Shown here piece after piece: positions 10,202-19,974 of a stretch of 27,637 nucleotides of DNA (the first letter of the stretch is position 1; each line of letters opens with the position of its first letter). The notes under the pieces are model-generated. The model saw only the letters and a program-made list of their open reading frames with translations. It had not been told where the DNA came from and made no database searches. The DNA comes from Astrothelium macrocarpum (taxonomy: Eukaryota; Ascomycota; Dothideomycetes; Trypetheliales; Trypetheliaceae). The stretch spans positions 1 to 27,637 of the forward strand of contig JAGEMR010000225.1 of NCBI GenBank assembly GCA_021030915.1, written 5' to 3'. Made by a program: the position numbers and the translations under genes.

Positions 10202-10232
10202 CCACGAGATCTTTATATGTACATTCCTTATA
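10202..10232 (-). promoter_or_regulatory. candidate TATA elements for the kelch gene
   Basis: On the minus strand, ATATAAAG (about 10211-10217) and TTTATAAGG (about 10226-10234) lie roughly 95-115 bp upstream of the ATG at 10118, a plausible core-promoter distance. No experimental start site is implied. Confidence 0.3.
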
Positions 10233-10234
10233 AA

Positions 10235-11341
10235 TGATCACATTCTCTTATTAGCTGAATGATCTCCGTTCCTGCACGGATGCCTTCTCGTATTACAGCG
10301 TTTTTCCAACAGATTAAGTGGACTTTTTCCCTGCTTGGGATAGGGCCATTGATTGATCTCTAGGGTTGCGACTAATTTCCTCAAAATCGAACTTTCGAGT
10401 CAGAAAAGCATGTTCGTCCAGCAGCCACGACGGCGCAATAGACGTTCCGCCTCGACCTGGCAGGGGGTACGAAAGTTTGTTCTGCCTGCGCCACGGATGC
10501 GTCTCTCACGGTCTCGGGGGTTGTTAGCGTTTTTCTGCTACAGCTGAACTCATCAACACTGAGCGACACTGTGCGGCACATTACTCTTTCGACCAATGAA
10601 CAGCGGTCCTGAATGTGGATTGTACCTCCGTAGATAGGATCGTATTACAAGGTTCCTGAATAACGGTGTTGAGTTGCGTCCGATTCTCGAAGTCGGGGCC
10701 AGTTGCGAAACCGAGCCGATGGTTGGTCCTAGCGTTGATTATGTAAAAAGGGCAACACTAAACTGTCTTGGATATAGCCACCTTAGGTGGTATTTTTATC
10801 TTGTTTGGCTGCACTTCCATCTGTTGAGAATTTGTGACTTTCTGCAGTGCTGCAACTGCCGTTGGCTGATGATACCGCGGGTCAAAATTCCACCACAACA
10901 TGGCTTTACTGAAGAATCATTGGTCGATTCGTATCTCCAACACCGTGACTAAATGAAAGGGTCATTGACAAGGACACGAAGGGTTCTCGAGAGATCGTGG
11001 TGCATCCATGCAATTGACAGGCACAGGCACCGCAAAACTACGTCTACGTTATGAGAAAAGACTTTCTCTGCAAGCGGACAAGGCTAAGAGTCCGTCCCTG
11101 CCCTTCCTTCGCGGACGGAACTTCAGGAGAAGTCGTATCCAGCAGACAAGTCAACCCATTTCCATCTCCACATTCATACCTGATAATAATCCAGCTAAGA
11201 ACCGAAAGATGGACCTGCAATGTAGGGTACCCTAAGTGAGCTCTTGTACAACTTCTCAAAAAAAAAGCGTTCAATCTTTGTGGATTCAGAACAAAACAGC
11301 GCGATAAAACCACTAAACTTAGACTAATAAATTGGGTACAT
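10235..11341. other. intergenic, no gene supported
   Basis: About 1.1 kb lies between the kelch promoter and the 3' end of the GPI-protein gene. Several open frames of 60-92 codons occur on both strands but overlap each other, lack recognisable domains and have no supporting splice or signal features. It presumably contains the kelch promoter and the downstream gene's 3' UTR. Confidence 0.5.
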
Positions 11342-12025
11342 TTAATTTGACCAGAGACCTATCGTGGTGGTAACGAGCGCGATCATAGTGGCAACCATCA
11401 TTAGCTTGTGATCCTGAACAGCTATCGCTATTGCACCCGAGTTGCTGGGAGTCTGTGAACCGCTACCATTCGATCCACTTGCGCCGCTGCCTCCAGTGCT
11501 CCCCCCGCTACTCCCGCTACTCCCGCTACTCCCGCTACTCCCACTACTCCCGCTGCTCCCACTGCTACCACTTCCACCATTGCTTCCGCCTCCGCTCCCG
11601 TTGCCAGAACCACAGGAGCCCCCTTCCAAAAGATTTTCGTAATCTGTGCAGCTCTGTTGGAAGTCGCTATTCCAGCAGGTCACCGCACTGGCGCCGCCGT
11701 CCTGTACGGTGTTGTAGGTGTTGCAAGTGACTGACCAGTCGACTAGCACCTCCATCTCGTCGCTGTTAGTGATGCCAGTACCGCCGCAGTTGCAGCACGC
11801 CAGCGGGTCGGCAAGACCACAGACCATCGAGACTTGGTTGGCATTGACGGCGCCACTATGGTCCCACACGGCCGCGTTGACGATGTTCTTCTCGTTCTCC
11901 AAGGCGGTGAAGTAGTTCATACACGCCGATTTGCAGTCTGTGCTGCTGGATTGGGTCAGTGCGCGTGACATGAGGGGGATGGGAAGGATGAGCTGGGATG
12001 TTGTAAGGTTGATTGGACGGTGCAT
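11342..12025 (-). CDS. GPI-anchored Cys-rich, Ser/Gly-rich cell-surface protein
   Basis: From the ATG at 12025 the product is 227 residues. An N-terminal secretion signal (LILPIPLMSRA, likely cleaved before LTQSS) is followed by a domain with ten cysteines (pattern DCKSAC ... VCG ... CCNC ... TC ... TC ... SC ... SC, about residues 31-138). Then comes a Gly/Ser linker built of GSS repeats (about 138-195) and a C-terminal hydrophobic tail (about 208-224) after small residues NSGA, typical of a GPI attachment signal. The family is common in ascomycetes as wall or membrane-surface proteins of unknown function. An alternative start at 12118 (MHKSAFHLFLTLF) also gives a hydrophobic leader, and the frame is open to an ATG at 12172. 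I prefer 12025 because its signal ends just before the conserved-looking TQSSSTDC segment. Confidence 0.72.
   Translation of the reverse strand: MHRPINLTTSQLILPIPLMSRALTQSSSTDCKSACMNYFTALENEKNIVNAAVWDHSGAVNANQVSMVCGLADPLACCNCGGTGITNSDEMEVLVDWSVTCNTYNTVQDGGASAVTCWNSDFQQSCTDYENLLEGGSCGSGNGSGGGSNGGSGSSGSSGSSGSSGSSGSSGSSGGSTGGSGASGSNGSGSQTPSNSGAIAIAVQDHKLMMVATMIALVTTTIGLWSN
11505..11575. repeat. 9-bp coding minisatellite (GSS repeats)
   Basis: The plus strand shows tandem GCTACTCCC units with single-base variants. On the coding (minus) strand these encode successive Gly-Ser-Ser triplets in the linker of the GPI protein. The unit is a multiple of three, so copy changes keep the frame. Confidence 0.8.
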
Positions 12026-12172
12026 TATAAATGAGACTTGTGAGCCGGAGGAAGAAGCTTGAAAGAAGCTGGGGGGAATAAACAACGTGAGAAAGAGATG
12101 GAATGCGCTTTTATGCATGCTAACATCATTCCGAAGTTTGATCTTTCTACTCTCAGCTCTGGAATTGTTCAT

Positions 12173-13635
12173 TCAGCCATGCGTTCTTGGTAGAATGTGT
12201 GGTTCTGGTTGTTCTATGTGCCTCCGGTTTAAGAGACATTTGGTCCAGAGCTCTTCCAAATGAAGCCACATCGGATCATGTCTGCCAATTACGTCTCAAG
12301 TACTTATCGGTGAGCGATTCGATTGTGTTTAAGAAGAAGCGACATCTTTCCATCTCTATGAGCGATGTTTCAGGTGTTTATCTGTGCGCAGCTCAGGTCA
12401 ATTCGATCGGAGCGAAAGAATTCTGTGGAAATCTTGTGCATCCTCATGCATGGTATTAGATGATAATTGATTAGAAGCCGCCACCAAATCAAAGAACATA
12501 GACTTAGGATTGGCATTGAGCTATCGCGATTCTCCCCTATTGGCAAGACCCGTACAAGCAGCATCTAATCAAGAATCGTGATTGAGTGTGATCTGAATTT
12601 CGTTATTTCCTAGGCTCTGACTGGACCTTCTGGCGAGAATGCCCCAATGGAGTAATAAATTCAGCGGGAGAGTCCCAGGGAAGAAGCTGAACCTCAAATC
12701 CGCTGTAGGATCTCACAACCAGGACACCCACCTTCGCGTACCTAAGTAGGGCAGAATGAGTACCACTCTCTCGACGATAAAGGAGATAGGCAAGCAAGTA
12801 GTATCTTATACTCGTACAGCGGGTAACTATAGCCTATTGAGATGATAAAGTGAACCCTTGAAGAACTAATTGAGGTCGAGGTTGGTCTCTTAAGGTAGGG
12901 AAGAGACGGCTCTGTACGTAATGAGCTAGTACCAAAAAGGTAGAGCTCTAACCGCTACCGCAGCAGCTTCCTCCAACATAGCCTTGCAACTGTCTCGACA
13001 TCGCCGCACTGATCGAATACTTACCGCCGAAATGGGTCCAGAGATCCCCGCGCGGAATCATTGCTTGACCAGGGAAGCTGTTGTTTTGAAGCCATAGAGT
13101 GGGTGAGAGCAGTTCGATTGGTGTGTTGCCAATTACGTCATGACCGGACAGTCCTTTTCTGGCATGTATCTCGGCGATACGACGTCTTCAGCCTCAGTTC
13201 CAAAATGCGAACTCGACAGCCTTGTGATTCGGAAGGAGGAACGTGTGCGATTGAATGCATGCAGCAGGAACCTTGCAAAATGTCCTTGTCCTCGGCTTTC
13301 AGATTCGACCCAGGCCGACCGCAACTCAAGAACATCAAGTCTGACTTGGGAGTACGAGTTGACCGTCACTTCTTGGAGCGCATGTGTTCGAGTAAAAAAG
13401 ATCATGAGATAGCACTATATTGGAATCTTTTGTCAAGCTGGTGCTGTTGGAACATGCGATGAGCTGAACGGTCCGACTTCACACTCGCAGGACGACAGAG
13501 GCATTTGCTGTCTATTGCTTCCCTCTTCAACTTTTTGGCGACGGAACTTGCCTTTGACCTAGCAGGGGATGTGCAGCGGTGTACGACTCTGCTACATCGG
13601 TCACTAGTCTGCGATTTGAGATTCTCACGTCTGCT
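12173..13635. other. intergenic between divergent GPI-protein and NLR genes
   Basis: About 1.46 kb separates the two start regions and must hold both promoters. Open frames at 12187-12459, 13061-13462 and their antisense counterparts have no domain or composition support. The frame of the NLR is open upstream to about 13579, but only from a GTG, so it is treated as leader. Confidence 0.5.
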
Positions 13636-16377
13636 ATGGAGGAGCACGCACGATACACTTTGGGATGGATTGCTCCCCTCCCCTTGGAGCTTACTGCCGC
13701 GCGCGCGGCTTTGGATGAAGCTCACGGATACATAACGATCGGTCAAACTACATATCATGGAGGCAGGATCGGACATCACCACGTCGTGATGGCTGTTCAG
13801 CATAAGATTGGCATATCTGCTGCAGCGGACCTCGCTTCGAGCATGCGTTCGGCTTTCAAGAATGTCGAACACATACTTGTTGTTGGAATAGGAGGTGGTG
13901 TTCCCGCCTACTACAATTCAACTATACAAGCCCAGATTGTGCTTGGTGATGTTGTAGTAAGCTATCCAAAGTCAAACTCCTGCGGAGTCATTGAGTACGA
14001 TTGCGGCGCTTGGACTGGCGAAGGTTGTCTACAGACCAGCGGTCACATGGTCAATGGCCCACCCGCTCGCCTCCTCCATGCGGTGAATCAGCTTCGAGCG
14101 CAGCATAATATGGGACCTGGAACCATGGTACCACGACTTCTGTCGACGATGAGAGAGAACATTAATATTAATAAGAGAAATCTGTATGATGAACCCGGCA
14201 CAGAGAAAGATCACTTGTTTGACATCGAGTGCTCTCATCCTGCTGGATTTGAGAATGTGAAATGTGAGGCATGTTGTGATACGGAGAAAATGCGAACACG
14301 ATTTCTCCGAGGTCCTGAGGCAGCAAGGGATGTAAACTGCCCTCATTTTCACTATGGAATTATTGGTTCTGGCAGCCAGCTACAAGTTTTCGCGTCGATG
14401 AGGGACAGATATCATCAAGAGCATGGAGTGATCTGTTACGAAATGGAGGGCGCAGCTATTATCGACAGGCACCCTTGTCTGGTAATCCGAGGAATCTGTG
14501 ACTACGCTGACTCCCATAAAAATAAAGAATGGCAAGGTTATGCAGCAATGACAGCAGCCGCCTATGCCAAAGAGCTTTTGGGAGTCCTCTCCGCGCCAAC
14601 GACAATCTATGAGGAATCAGTTCAGCACAATCATGAACGAGATGATCTCGTTCAAGATTTTCCTACTAATTTGAGCCGAATAAAAGCACGGGAAGAAGGC
14701 ACAGCTCGAAGAGACCACATTGACAGCGTAGTTTTCATGAACGTACCCCCGTGTGTTCAAGGATTCGTGCCGAGGCTTGGAGCATTGAGGATAATACAAG
14801 AAAGTTTCGAGAAAGACACAGAAGCGTCAGAAAATATTGTGAGAATCGCCATCAGAGGCATGGGAGGATCTGGTAAGACACAGCTTGCTGCACATTATTG
14901 CGACAGAGCTTTTCATGAACGGACTTATGGCTTGATTCTATGGTTTACTGCATCGGATCCCAGTATACTTTGTCGTGATATTGTGCAAACGGTCAAACGA
15001 ATTGAACGAGACGTTGAGGCAAGTGCGAACGAAATTCAGGCCACTTCCGAATTCTCCTCGGCACTGAAAAGTATATTAGGACGTTCCAAGAAACCCTGGC
15101 TATTAGTATTCGACAATTTCGACGATCCGGATCAGTTCGGAAATTCTTTGGAGGAATTCATCCCTGAGAAGGGCCACGGCCATGTCATAGTGACCAGTCG
15201 GAGTGGTGGAACATATTTGCAACAAATCGTCAGGGGTGATTGCATTGACGTTGAACGGATGGAGCCGACCGAAGCAGAACAATTAATGCAAACTCGAAGC
15301 GGCGGGAGAACTAGCAACCGAACCGATTCCGATGTGCAAGATACGTACCAAGAGCAGATGGAGAGAAAGCTGATCGAGAGTCTCGAATGGCACGCGCTCG
15401 CGGTCGATATAGCCGCAGCACAAATCCGGACAGGGGTTCTCACCGCGGAACGATACCTGAAGAGGCTGAAAACTCACGGCACAGGCAGATCACCGTTGAC
15501 TCTCGAGACCAAGACAGCTTACCCCAAAACACCAGTCATGGTTTGTGAGCTCGCAGTGAACCAGATCAAGGACTCCAAAGACTTTTCAAGAAGTGCATCA
15601 CTCATGAGTTTTCTCGCCATGTGCGCACATCTCAAAAACTTCCCTATCCAAATAGAGTGGCTCGAACGCATTGCATACAAAGGTGTAGAAATGCACGAAA
15701 CGCGCTCGTGGATGAAGCATTTCGTGACGTCTAAAGGGACTTGGGATTCCATCGAATTCGGAGACGCAATCAAAGACCTTATGGATCGATCTATTATAAA
15801 AGAATCTCGCAAAGACGGACAAGTCTCAAATCGCACAGTCTTCACCATGCATAGCATCATGCAGCATACGATTCATGAGAGATACTGTACGCCTGAGCAA
15901 TATCAAAGCTCTCGTCTTGACGCTGCGTTAATACTTTTTTCGGTATGGAAAGCGGCAGTTCAAGATTGCCGGTCTTTCGGAAAAGCCTTTGACATGGCAG
16001 CACTGAACGATGAACATCTCGACGCGTTAGAGCTCGATCCTGACACTTTTACGGAAATCAAAAAACATGCGTCCCATCGCTTTGAGGTCCAAACGCTCTT
16101 TCTAACAATCGTTACGAAAGAAGGTCTGGACGATGTCGAGTTAGATGAGGTATATTCACGCAAAAATCTAGACCGAGTTGGGCCTGAATCCGTAAAATTG
16201 AAGGATCTGGCGAAGAAAGAAGGATTCCCAGGATTTGCAAAGCTAATATCTCGGAACATCTGGTTATGGAATCTCTTACAGGATCCCGATACCACTAGTT
16301 TCAGGAGTTGGACGGCACATAGCATCAGGGTATACACGGAGAGTGCTTTGGGACTTTTTGGCATGGGACGAAAGTGA
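13636..16377 (+). CDS. PNP-NB-ARC NLR (fungal immune/incompatibility-type receptor)
   Basis: A single open frame of 913 residues from ATG 13636; the family-typical opening YTLGWIAPLPLE follows directly, and there is no in-frame ATG between 13579 and it. Residues about 6-320 form a purine-nucleoside-phosphorylase/nucleosidase (PNP_UDP_1) domain with VVGIGGGVP (82-90), YEMEGAA (268-274) and VIRGICDYAD (283-292), the nucleoside-binding residues apparently intact. A Cys-rich insertion (C199, C210, C213, C214) lies in its second half. The NB-ARC core follows: P-loop GMGGSGKT (408-415), Walker B WLLVFDNFDD (488-497), VIVTSRS (517-523), a GLPLA-position WHALAVD (585-591) and MHS (738-740) in place of MHD. 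The last 140 residues show no tetratricopeptide or ankyrin repeats, unlike many relatives. By family, nucleotide-dependent assembly would activate the PNP effector; this is inferred. The gene converges with the MFS gene. Introns cannot be excluded but none is needed. Confidence 0.9.
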   Translation: MEEHARYTLGWIAPLPLELTAARAALDEAHGYITIGQTTYHGGRIGHHHVVMAVQHKIGISAAADLASSMRSAFKNVEHILVVGIGGGVPAYYNSTIQAQIVLGDVVVSYPKSNSCGVIEYDCGAWTGEGCLQTSGHMVNGPPARLLHAVNQLRAQHNMGPGTMVPRLLSTMRENININKRNLYDEPGTEKDHLFDIECSHPAGFENVKCEACCDTEKMRTRFLRGPEAARDVNCPHFHYGIIGSGSQLQVFASMRDRYHQEHGVICYEMEGAAIIDRHPCLVIRGICDYADSHKNKEWQGYAAMTAAAYAKELLGVLSAPTTIYEESVQHNHERDDLVQDFPTNLSRIKAREEGTARRDHIDSVVFMNVPPCVQGFVPRLGALRIIQESFEKDTEASENIVRIAIRGMGGSGKTQLAAHYCDRAFHERTYGLILWFTASDPSILCRDIVQTVKRIERDVEASANEIQATSEFSSALKSILGRSKKPWLLVFDNFDDPDQFGNSLEEFIPEKGHGHVIVTSRSGGTYLQQIVRGDCIDVERMEPTEAEQLMQTRSGGRTSNRTDSDVQDTYQEQMERKLIESLEWHALAVDIAAAQIRTGVLTAERYLKRLKTHGTGRSPLTLETKTAYPKTPVMVCELAVNQIKDSKDFSRSASLMSFLAMCAHLKNFPIQIEWLERIAYKGVEMHETRSWMKHFVTSKGTWDSIEFGDAIKDLMDRSIIKESRKDGQVSNRTVFTMHSIMQHTIHERYCTPEQYQSSRLDAALILFSVWKAAVQDCRSFGKAFDMAALNDEHLDALELDPDTFTEIKKHASHRFEVQTLFLTIVTKEGLDDVELDEVYSRKNLDRVGPESVKLKDLAKKEGFPGFAKLISRNIWLWNLLQDPDTTSFRSWTAHSIRVYTESALGLFGMGRK

Positions 16378-17072
16378 ATAGTCCGAAGAGAAACCACCTT
16401 GACCACTTTTTCATACATTCTCAGATTCACACTTTAGGTTTCTAGCGTTTTGTACGCGTGCGTGTGACTTTTTTCCTCACTTTAAGCTTTCCATTTCAGT
16501 ACACGCAGCTTCTCACACCGTTCTATCTATAAAAAGTGTCGTTCGTCTACACAGCATCCCAGTCAACATACTGGCCGATGCCATTAGACAGAATCCACAT
16601 CTAGTGATAACCATCGTAGTTTCAATATTCGTGTCTACCTCGTTTTCTTATTAACCAAGCTGCTTGGGAAAACGGTTTCGGTCAAAACATCAGGGAAATG
16701 CCAAGAGCCACTATGTGGTTGGCATTAAAGCGCTAGAGGCTGATAAATGCAGGGTATTTGATTCACTAGAACGCACTTGAGTTATTCTACTTATACAAAG
16801 AGATGGGCTATCCAAAACCAGACCCCAACACCGATGCCATGCTATTTCCTTTTCATGCTTATTCCGAATGAGTGATATGCGTTTAAATTTATGCTACTTT
16901 CCGCGATTTCGGCCCATGATGGATTGTAGAGCCATGACAAGAAAATACCTCAGCAGGTTGATGACACGCATTGAGCAATAGAGATAGTAAGTCCCGGTAA
17001 ACTACAGGAGATACTAGGTTCTAGAGGACATATGCTAATATATCTCCCTTATCACAACTAACTTTCCAAGCT
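16378..17072. other. intergenic between convergent NLR and MFS genes
   Basis: About 695 bp of 3'-flanking sequence of both genes. I looked for a continuation encoding repeat units of the NLR in the three plus frames and saw none. A TATA-like CTATAAAAAG (about 16528-16537) is present, but the ATG that follows it opens only a very short frame. Confidence 0.5.
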
Positions 17073-18697
17073 TTAGCCAGCTGCGTATTTCGACAAGGCT
17101 CGCAACTTAGCCCCATAGAACCAGAACACGCACGGAGCCGGAATGCCGATGGCGATGCTGATGAACGCCAAAAGGCTGCTCCCCCATCCGTAGCCCAAAC
17201 GCTGGTACATGTACGGGGCAAAGAGCGGAAAGCCAAACCCGCACAAGCTGCGAAGGATAACGACGGCGGCCAGCCCACTAGCAGCGAAGCGGGTATAACT
17301 ATCGATGATGTAGGCCTGCATACCTTGCAGACACATGATGACGCCAAGGCCAAAGAAGGCGATTCCGATGTTGGGCATGATCCAGTGGACGTGCGCCTGC
17401 ACGCTCCAACCGTACCAGAAAAGGCCAACAGGGATGGACATGGAGCCGATAAACATGGACGGCACGCGAAACTCAGGCTGGCCGACGCCACCATTCTTCT
17501 CCTTCAGTCGGCGGTAGATGCGGTCGATGATGCGCGTGTTGATCTGGACGCCCAGCATGTAGCCAAGCCCGAGAGAGATGAAGTTGAGCCCGCCGATACC
17601 GAGGCTCTCGCCATAGACTTCGCTCCACACAACGGGGAAGGTGACGGTGATGAGGTAGATCAGCCCGAACAGGTACGCCATGTACAGCGCGATGACCTGG
17701 ACGATGGGCTGGGTGGCGAGCATGCGCGAGGGCCGCACCAGCGCGCCGCTGATGGAGCTGAGGAAGCTCTTGGGAGGTTCGTCGGTGTGTAGGTTCGGGT
17801 TGCCGGTCTCCTTGACAAGACGATTTCGCTTTCGGCGCAGCAGTGTGGGCGCGTGCGTCTCCTTGAGCCAGATCAAGCCTGTGACCTGGATGACGCCGGC
17901 GGCTATGCTGGTCGACCAAAAGACCCAGCGCCATGTGGTTTTCTCGGCCGTCCAGCCACCGGCGATTGGGCCGATGACGGGGCCAAGGAGCGGTGCGAGA
18001 CTGTAAATGGCGACGGCCTTGCCGCGTTGTTCTGGGGCCCAGACGTCACTAGGGCATGTAAGTAAAGGGAGAGATTGTCGCGTAGGTTGGAATTGGGATT
18101 CTGTTTCTCTTACCCTAAAGCTCCTCCTCCAACGGAAAGAGGAGCGCTTCCACCAATGCCTGAAAGGAAACGGAAGACGAACATCTCTGCGCTATTTTGA
18201 GCGAATCCGCAGCCGAGATTCCAAGCGAGGAAAAACATATTGCTGGTCTGCAAGACACGAGAGCGACCGAAGATTTCGGAAATGGGACCAAAGAACAGGG
18301 GCCCAACAGCGTAGCCAAGCACAAAGATGGATAGGGCCATGTCCTCTTCGAGTTTGCTCTGCATGTGGAGCTCCCTGCTCAGCGTAGTCAGGGCGGGTGC
18401 CACCATGGATGAGGCGACGGGGGAGCAGAAGGTGAAGATGGAGATCATGATGGTCAGAAGCCATTTCTTCTTTGGGGTCCAGTTCTTGGGATTCTCGGGG
18501 TCTTGAGGCCCATCCCAGGCGACGAGATCTGGGTCTTTTGATTCCTCTTTTCGGATCTGTACAGGTGGTGGCGGCTCAATAGCTTCCAGATCTTGCTCTT
18601 TCATCTGTCCATCTTGCTTTTCAGTGGTAGGTGGCGCTGCATCTTCATTGCTAAGTGTTCTTTCGGAATGAGAGGAATTCTGCTCTTCTGAAGTCAT
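17073..18697 (-). CDS. MFS transporter, DHA1 drug/polyamine:H+ antiporter type (one intron)
   Basis: Two exons, 18697-18114 and 18048-17073, join to give 519 residues. The 65-nt intron (18113-18049) has donor GTAAGA, a CTTAC branch-like site and a TAG acceptor, and splicing restores GGALGDVWAPEQRGKA across a family-conserved position. An acidic, polar cytosolic N-terminus (1-78) containing DPENPKNWTPKKKW precedes the first membrane segment. The motif A equivalent is GPISEIFGRSRV (137-148). The C-terminal half has the LFGLIYLITVTFPVVW and FGFPLFAPYMYQRLGYGWG signatures of fungal 12-TM DHA1 exporters. It sits in the plasma membrane and would export drugs, toxins or polyamines using the proton gradient; the substrate is unknown. 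High G+C codon use and an intact frame indicate a functional gene. Confidence 0.92.
18049..18113 (-). other. spliceosomal intron of the MFS gene
   Basis: A 65-nt intron with GT...AG borders. Without removal the first exon terminates at 18110 just after the GGGALG codons. With removal the reading frame continues into DVWAPEQRG, as in other family members. Confidence 0.88.
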
Positions 18698-19974
18698 TTC
18701 GGCGATAAATTATCATACGAAAAATTCGGCACTTGGATGCTCGCTCCATCTCGAAGATTCATGAAATATTAATATCTGCTGTCTGTCTCTCTACCTTCCC
18801 TCTCGGTTTTTGACAATGCTCAAAACCCGAGCACCAATAGGATCACTAGAAACTCCGTGGCGCACTGGACAAAAGGGGTTTCTGCGGATGTCATACATTT
18901 GGCTCGGTTACGTGAAAGTATGCGATTATTGGAGCAGTGTGTTATCTGCTGTAGCGAGGATAGTTTTCGTCAATGAAGATCGTACTGAAGTGGAAGCTAT
19001 TTCTGAGGACCCACGACGCCACGCTAGTGATTACCATATCAGGACTAGTGCCTTCAGCCTGCACTTAGATGATGAACCAATTCATCAACTCCACTCATCC
19101 ATCACATATGAGACAATTCGCCAAAACATCGTTCCAATTGCCAGTTCCGTGTCACGTGATAAAAATCTTTGTGTTGCAAAGTCGACCCGACATAACGATG
19201 CACACACCTTATGTACTCCCGAGCGCTCATAGTATTGTGAAGTGTGCATGGCTGATTCTAACTCTTGTGCCCCACGACGCAAATTTCTTGTATCAATACC
19301 TAGTATTCGAGATCTTGCCTTCTGCTATGTCCCCTAATAAGTTGAGCTTCAAGAACTTCACATCACTAGTTTCTGTAATCCCACCAGAAAATGTCTTTCA
19401 AGACACGCAACTTGCACAGTATTACAGCCACACGGTTGTGGCTTCCTTGCGAAACACATCTTGGGAATAAATTCGGAGGGCGATTGTGAGCAAATCTTGG
19501 CTGCAGTCTGTTTCATCGCAACATTTCAAGCTGTGAAGCTCCCTTCCTCCACGGATCGCTTATCGCGATCGAAATTAGATTGAGCGGATTACTCTAGATA
19601 TAGGCCGCCGCAGGTTACAACGAAGCGGAACCGATGAGCTAAGCATATTCCTAAAGTGATGAGGCTACTTGCGTTGGTAGGATCAATTCCCCGTCTATTG
19701 ATGAAGTAGGCCGTAGGGTAATGGTACTAGGGCAATGCTTCTCGTACAAAAACGCATGAGAATACTAGTACCTACACAATAGAACTGCTCATCACCTCCT
19801 TCCGTCTTTAGCACTCACAATCTACATACATCACACACGCAGATCTCAACAATAGGCACGTTTCACTTTCAAACATGTAAATGACCCAAGATTTCTTTGT
19901 TTCCTATGCGATTCTGCCTCTCACATGTAGTAATTTGCTGCCATGATTAAGGCTTGAAACCTAATCCATCCAGC
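18698..19974. other. intergenic between divergent MFS and hypothetical genes
   Basis: About 1.28 kb. It contains a C/T-rich stretch near 18781-18805 and a palindromic TCACGTGA (19150-19157), a CACGTG-type bHLH site. Frames at 18810-19232 and 19069-19470 overlap in different phases and lack recognisable features, so I do not call genes. The last 100 bp contain three short upstream ORFs, listed separately. Confidence 0.45.
19875..19957 (+). promoter_or_regulatory. three upstream ORFs before the hypothetical gene
   Basis: In the presumed leader there is a minimal start-stop ATG-TAA (19875-19880), then a 21-codon ORF (19881-19946), then a 4-codon ORF (19943-19957) overlapping its end. All precede the main ATG at 19975. 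If the transcript starts upstream of 19875 they could restrain translation. Transcript extent is unknown. Confidence 0.35.

Noticed and set aside
8584..10758. Shared 14-mer GTAAAAAGGGCAAC at about 8584 and 10743
   Set aside because: A single 14-bp match between two sites in a 27-kb window is about what chance gives, and flanking bases do not extend it.
11431..11730. Plus-strand Pro/Leu-rich and Tyr/Ser-rich frames
   Set aside because: They are antisense readings of the GSS minisatellite of the GPI protein.
12187..12459. 90-codon plus-strand frame upstream of the GPI gene
   Set aside because: No domain, signal or splice support, and it overlaps the promoter region of a well-supported gene.
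12860..12990. tRNA-like segment
   Set aside because: No cloverleaf with a T-loop GTTCRANNC and acceptor pairing could be formed on either strand.
13061..13872. Overlapping frames on both strands before and across the NLR start
   Set aside because: Mutually overlapping, no recognisable domains; those past 13636 are antisense to the NLR.
18810..19470. Two overlapping plus-strand frames of 140 and 133 codons
   Set aside because: They lie in different phases, have no recognisable motif, and composition is like the surrounding non-coding DNA.
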